A DNA stretch of 64,000 nucleotides from NCBI RefSeq assembly GCF_004118855.1, contig NZ_PDKF01000014.1, positions 80,606-144,605 of the forward strand, in the 5' to 3' direction. The notes beneath the pieces are model-generated. The model saw nothing but the letters and a program-made list of their open reading frames with translations, searched no databases and had not been told where the DNA came from. This document shows, one piece after another, positions 63,349 to 64,000 of the stretch; positions within the stretch are counted from its first letter, which is position 1; each line of letters opens with the position of its first letter. Position numbers and translations under genes: made by a program. The DNA comes from Arcobacter sp. CECT 8983. GTDB lineage: Bacteria; Campylobacterota; Campylobacteria; Campylobacterales; Arcobacteraceae.

Positions 63349-64000
63349 AGTTTCACCTTATTTAGAAGATATTTTACTTCATTATCAATAATTTGGATTA
63401 TACTAAAAAACTCTTCAAACTTAACTATATATGTATTCTCTTCTTTTTTTTCTAAAAATTCTAAAGATATCTTTTTACCATCTTCAAAAAAGCTTTTATC
63501 TCCAGTATAAATGTTCTCTTCTAAATCCATAAAATCAAGGGGATTTAAATCTTTTTCATTATCATAAAAGAACATTCCTTCATTTAGTCTATTTAAATAT
63601 GAAAGCGTTCCTTTTGCATCTAATCTTTCAAGTAATATTTGAGCTAAACTTCTAATATATGAACCTTCACTAACTGTTGCTTCAAAAGTTATAAAAGGAT
63701 GATTATAAGAGATAAACTTTGTATCAGAAATTTCCATTGAAGACTTTTTCATTTTTACATCTTTGCCTTCCCTTGCTATTTCATAAGCTCTTTTTCCATC
63801 TATTTTTTTTGCCGAAAATTTAGGGGGATAATATTCATGTATTCCAACTAGATTCTTAATCTCTTTTTTTATATGATTTACATCTAATCTTTTTTCATCA
63901 TTTATACTGATAACATTTTCTATATCTAAGGACTCAGATGTAGTTCCTAGCCAAATAACAGCTCTGTAAGTTTTAGGAGTTTTTTTAATATAGTTAAAAA
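63345..64000 (-). CDS. truB: tRNA pseudouridine(55) synthase (N-terminal part outside window)
   Basis: It forms pseudouridine 55 in the T-loop of tRNA. The minus-strand frame is open to the window edge, about 218 codons. Visible TruB marks are 'KTYRAVIWLGTTSES' and 'YPPKFSAKKIDGKRAYEIAREG' in the section before 63752, and 'VSEGSYIRSLAQIL' after it. The catalytic Asp region is outside the window. An internal ATG at 63752 is not the true start. The gene couples into ispE. Confidence 0.93.
   Translation of the reverse strand, partial: FNYIKKTPKTYRAVIWLGTTSESLDIENVISINDEKRLDVNHIKKEIKNLVGIHEYYPPKFSAKKIDGKRAYEIAREGKDVKMKKSSMEISDTKFISYNHPFITFEATVSEGSYIRSLAQILLERLDAKGTLSYLNRLNEGMFFYDNEKDLNPLDFMDLEENIYTGDKSFFEDGKKISLEFLEKKEENTYIVKFEEFFSIIQIIDNEVKYLLNKVKL

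Noticed and set aside
1..64000. tRNA, rRNA or tmRNA genes
   Set aside because: I looked for cloverleaf-like G+C islands in all gaps; the G+C-rich gaps (1857-1910, 36687-36752, 50127-50181) lack acceptor stems and T-loop sequences.

Overview
The window is an AT-rich, gene-dense stretch of a Campylobacterota chromosome, most likely from the Arcobacter group (Arcobacteraceae). The signs are: very low G+C; a ccoNOQP oxidase operon followed by a DUF4006 protein; a Rieske/cytochrome b/diheme cytochrome c1 set; an isolated atpB; paired Campylobacter-MOMP-like porins; and AddAB-type recombination nucleases. Genus-level placement is inference. I see no rRNA, tRNA, IS element, prophage or CRISPR array. 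Both ends cut genes: a chemoreceptor-like sensor at the left and truB at the right.

Layout. 0-3 kb: sensor (partial), trmD-rplS with a G+C-rich leader between them, and a small unknown gene. 3-8.3 kb: metE, ilvA, atpB, thiE. 8.3-13 kb: addA (minus strand) and a diguanylate cyclase with a periplasmic c-type heme motif. 13-19.8 kb: argB-thrC, the bc1-complex operon petABC with a c'-type cytochrome, then rsmE and a membrane protein on the minus strand. 19.9-23 kb: moeA-queC-queD-queE. 23-26.5 kb: fatty-acid synthesis genes fabG, acpP, fabF, accA. 26.5-36.6 kb: hinT, pheS-pheT-aroA, ispH, rpsA-serA-efp. 36.6-37 kb: a structured intergenic region. 37-48.8 kb: thirteen tightly packed minus-strand genes, transcribed nadA-nadC-DHH phosphoesterase-M23 peptidase-lpxC-tsaB-like-thrB-ylxR-infB-rbfA-rimP-lysE/rhtB-ribD. 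49-54.7 kb: plsY, folB, porin 1, a cytochrome c, prfB, porin 2. 54.7-62 kb: the minus-strand cbb3 oxidase operon ccoNOQP-DUF4006-a 30-residue membrane peptide-TPM protein-fixH-addB. 62-64 kb: truB-ispE-smpB.

How the genes work together. Electrons pass from the bc1 complex (petABC) through c-type cytochromes to the high-affinity cbb3 oxidase, whose proton gradient is used by ATP synthase (atpB). Biosynthesis is well represented: Met, Ile, Arg, Thr, Ser and aromatic amino acids; NAD, riboflavin, thiamine, folate and molybdopterin; queuosine precursor; fatty acids, lipid A and isoprenoids. Translation genes are scattered throughout.

Most interesting signal. The leaders of three unlinked genes (metE, fabG, ispH) share an RNA-like architecture: a short hairpin with compensatory base changes between loci, followed by a stem that buries the Shine-Dalgarno sequence and competes with a GTTCCC/GGGAAC-type stem. 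At ispH part of this module is amplified as a 109-bp tandem repeat. I do not recognise it as a known riboswitch or operator. Other candidates are an rplS leader, an unlisted 30-residue gene in the cbb3 operon, a relic of a porin leader downstream of porin 2, and a heme-plus-cysteine-cluster diguanylate cyclase.
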